Positions 8,901 through 9,609 of a DNA stretch of 9,609 bases are shown here, piece after piece. Location: the NCBI GenBank assembly GCA_004293505.1, contig RDYY01000097.1, positions 1-9,609 of the forward strand, in the 5' to 3' direction. Each line of letters begins with the position of its first letter. Position 1 is the first letter of the stretch. The notes beneath the pieces are model-generated. The model made no database searches. It was not told the origin of the DNA and saw nothing but the letters and a program-made list of their open reading frames with translations. Both the position numbers and the translations under genes were made by a program. This DNA is from Sphingobacteriia bacterium (GTDB lineage: Bacteria; Bacteroidota; Bacteroidia; Chitinophagales; Chitinophagaceae).

Positions 8901-9116
8901 AATGGCAACACCAGAACCAGCTGCAATGATTTTGCCATCTCGGATCACGAGGGTAGCATTGGTCACAGTGGTATTGGCGTCTTTGACGAGGGTGGCATTG
9001 GTAAAGGCAAAGCAGCCTTCCCTTTTGTCGGTCACCCCATTAACGGGAAAGGTTTCCTGGGCTTGCAACAGTGTTGCAAAGAGCAGCCCGGAAGCCAGCA
9101 ACTTGATTTTTCTCAT
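5928..9116 (-). CDS. Secreted tandem amidohydrolase: degenerate N-terminal module fused to an intact metal-dependent C-terminal module
   Basis: This 1062-residue protein has a signal peptide (1-20, ending LLQAQ), so it should be periplasmic or surface-exposed. Residues about 35-440 form a first amidohydrolase module: beta-sandwich with IRDGKIIAAG (58-67) and end signature GSLEVGKLANFVV (406-418). Its metal site is gone: DIYTDYG (92-98) replaces HxH and LTAAD (359-363) replaces the late Asp. Residues about 445-605 are a beta-rich insert with an Ala/Gly/Met-rich stretch (508-534). Residues about 610-1000 form a second module with the expected ligands: H671 and H673 (DEHSH), H835 (TCHSY), H861 (FTHILEG) and D915 (NSDDAE), ending GSIKEGKDADLVLW (960-973). 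This arrangement is typical of imidazolonepropionase-related enzymes, which include periplasmic dipeptidases; hydrolysis of a peptide or amide bond is inferred and the substrate is unknown. The tail (1039-1062) is rich in His and Asp. It is the first gene of the pair with the 437-residue protein. Confidence 0.9.
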   Translation of the reverse strand: MRKIKLLASGLLFATLLQAQETFPVNGVTDKREGCFAFTNATLVKDANTTVTNATLVIRDGKIIAAGSGVAIPKDAVVVDCKDKFLYPSFIDIYTDYGIPQPQRAGAPAATPQNIQAFFNAQQTTGGTKGLNGWNPAIKAEVDAIRLFAVDDSRAKPLREAGFGTVATHQKDGIVRGTGAVVTLANLKDNFVVVKEKATANLSFNKGTSSLSYPSSMMGSIALLRQTYLDAAWFKGNPAAATKEGVNLSLKAFNELQSLPQIFDAQDRGTDLWNVMRADRIGDEFGVQYIIKATGREFQRIKDVAATKAPMIVTVNFPQAQDVEDPNDARLVSLADMKNWELGPTNPGAIEKAGIPFCLTAADLRDPKTFLANLRKAIEYGLSEKAAMEALTKNPANWLGVYDKVGSLEVGKLANFVVTNAPIFSDRAVIMQNWVQGEKYSIKEDAWSPVAGTYNLVVNTPSGAQAFTLDVKSASSATLIGKDTLQARFSHDGRTVKIGFAPGLRVRRANPAMAAMMGGAGGANAGAAAAMMGAVNLPASATRLTGFNNGSSWNGTGVDSAGNLLTWTASPIAMAAVKSDSAKAKPAPKLGGTLYPFTAFGAADSSVPKQETLLFKNATVWTSDKAGKLENTDVLVKGGKIAKIGKGLSDAGARVIDGTGKHLTAGLIDEHSHIASASTNEGGQSVTSEVRIQDNLDPDDINIYRQLSGGVTTSHILHGSANTIGGQTQLIKLRWGANDEELKFKGADPFIKFALGENVKRSSNSQGNTRYPDTRMGVEQVLIDAFNRAKIYEGQWAAFEANSKKKGAAPSAFRRDLELDALVEIMNKKRFITCHSYVASEIVGTMRVAERFGFRINTFTHILEGYKVADKMKAHGVAASTFSDWWAYKNEVQDAIPYNAAIMHKVGLNVAINSDDAEMARRLNQEAAKSVKYGGLTEEEALNMVTINPAKMLHVDNQVGSIKEGKDADLVLWSDNPLSIYAMSLYTVVDGTVYWDREKDLSMRKQVKAERTRLISKMVGEKRSGGPVAPFTPSYKYIHTCLDHGHKLGMLEIDIEDADDHQ
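7512..7604 (-). repeat. In-frame direct repeat in the Ala/Gly/Met-rich linker
   Basis: A 16-base sequence (plus strand CACCCATCATGGCCGC) occurs exactly at 7517-7532 and 7562-7577. The copies are 45 bases (15 codons) apart and in the same reading frame of the 1062-residue amidohydrolase. Each encodes AAMMG, at about residues 514-518 and 529-533. The surrounding segment (505-535) is almost entirely Ala, Gly, Met and Asn, unlike the rest of the protein, and joins two beta-rich parts of the insert between the amidohydrolase modules. A duplication of 15 codons is the simplest explanation, and the length may vary between strains. Confidence 0.6.
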
Positions 9117-9129
9117 GTGTGTTGGTTTT

Positions 9130-9157
9130 GGAAAATGCTTTTAAAGCTAAGCATTCC
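9130..9157 (-). promoter_or_regulatory. Hairpin in the leader of the amidohydrolase operon
   Basis: A perfect 7-base inverted repeat, AATGCTT (9134-9140) and AAGCATT (9149-9155), flanks an 8-base loop. GG/CC pairs can extend it beyond a two-base TT bulge on the minus-strand 3' side. It lies about 18 bases upstream of the ATG at 9116 and downstream of the AsmA-like gene. The stem is AT-rich with only a short T run after it, so it would be at best a weak terminator; a leader structure or an operator is equally possible. The minus strand also reads TAGCTTTA within it, one mismatch from TAnnTTTG, but no matching -33 box is evident. The remainder of the 97-base spacer shows nothing convincing. Confidence 0.35.
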
Positions 9158-9213
9158 CTTTTAGTCAGCACCCGAAAATTCGGTCAAATGGATGAATCAA
9201 ACCCCTGAATCGG

Positions 9214-9609
9214 TTATTTGATTTTGGCTTCTACTTTTGTTTTGCGCACTGCACCAAATGCATCCAGTGCTATGCCAACAGGTTCATTCCCATTTGACTT
9301 GGCGCGGAGATAAATACTGGCACCGCCTTTTGCGGTATTGTCGCTGGCTTTGGGCAAGTCCATCCCCTCTGATTTTCTCAAATTTTTCAACGGTACTTGT
9401 ATGCGCAGATCGGTTGGGCCACTCAAGCCATATACCCCCTCAACAAACAAATGCATGATATTGGTTTGGATTTGCATGCGGGGTACTTCAATTTGTCCTT
9501 TGTTGAAACGCAATTCATTGTTCAAATCGGCCAATTGTACTTTGGCAAAATTTCTGTTTTTGAAAACCTTTTCTTGGATTTTCATCAAGGGTGCATAATT
9601 GTCCAACTC
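9214..9609 (-). CDS. AsmA-like C-terminal region protein, 3' end only
   Basis: The last 131 codons of a larger gene enter from the window edge and end at TAA 9216-9214; the frame is open to base 9609 and the true start lies outside. The sequence resembles the C-terminal end of the large AsmA-like proteins of Bacteroidota, which are envelope proteins related to those implicated in outer-membrane assembly and lipid transport. Supporting stretches are VQLADLNNELRFNKGQIEVP (a pattern close to the family's 'L.N...I....I.IP.M.I'), the strand VEGVYGLSGPTDLRIQVPLKNL, and ASIYLRAKSNGNEP near the end, matching the family's 'GPSIYLRG...NG' ending. It terminates in a short basic tail (VRKTKVEAKIK). It is separated from the amidohydrolase operon by 97 bases. 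The family call rests on this C-terminal fragment only, so it is moderately sure. Confidence 0.65.
   Translation of the reverse strand, partial: ELDNYAPLMKIQEKVFKNRNFAKVQLADLNNELRFNKGQIEVPRMQIQTNIMHLFVEGVYGLSGPTDLRIQVPLKNLRKSEGMDLPKASDNTAKGGASIYLRAKSNGNEPVGIALDAFGAVRKTKVEAKIK

Noticed and set aside
8607..9164. Plus-strand open frame of 185 codons reaching past the amidohydrolase start
   Set aside because: It is almost entirely antisense to the signal peptide and first module of the 1062-residue protein and has no recognisable content.
9172..9183. Small palindrome CCGAAAATTCGG upstream of the amidohydrolase operon
   Set aside because: The stem is only four to five bases with a very tight loop; such short palindromes are expected by chance and nothing else supports a site.
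1..9609. CRISPR array, tRNA/rRNA gene, insertion sequence or attachment site
   Set aside because: I found no regularly spaced repeats, cloverleaf-like sequence, transposase or integrase coding, or flanking terminal repeats on either strand.

Overview
The window is a stretch of ordinary-looking chromosome from a member of the Bacteroidota. All genes lie on the minus strand, so transcription runs from high to low coordinates. The phylum call rests on four things. Signal peptides end in the '...AQ' cleavage motif common in this phylum. Start codons lack a clear Shine-Dalgarno sequence. A DUF5916 family protein is present, as are two paired secreted amidohydrolases of a type I associate with Bacteroidota. 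A class within the phylum (Chitinophagia or Saprospiria-like) is only a guess. Base composition is moderate and looks even throughout, and I see no mobile element, integrase, tRNA, CRISPR array or phage gene.

Layout in transcription order: (1) 9609-9214, the C-terminal end of an AsmA-like envelope protein, cut by the window edge. (2) A 97-base spacer with a small perfect hairpin. (3) 9116-5928, a 1062-residue exported protein with two fused amidohydrolase modules; the first has lost its metal site and the second keeps it. (4) After 10 bases, 5917-4604, a 437-residue exported amidohydrolase-like protein that also lacks the HxH metal motif. A convincing rho-independent terminator follows at about 4548-4586. 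(5) 4392-2022, a DUF5916/CBM9-like outer-membrane-type protein whose reading frame is broken near 3346, where a stretch usually present in the family also seems to be missing. (6) After 18 bases, 2003-1, the first 668 residues of DNA polymerase I, with complete 5'-nuclease and 3'-5' proofreading catalytic residues; the polymerase domain runs off the window.

The two amidohydrolase genes form a clear transcription unit and carry three copies of the same fold, only one with a canonical metal centre. This is the most interesting biology here: a possible periplasmic hydrolase with built-in or partnered pseudo-enzyme modules. The DUF5916 gene and polA are close enough to be co-transcribed, with no evident functional link. 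I found no clear sign of a new defence, mobile or RNA-based system.
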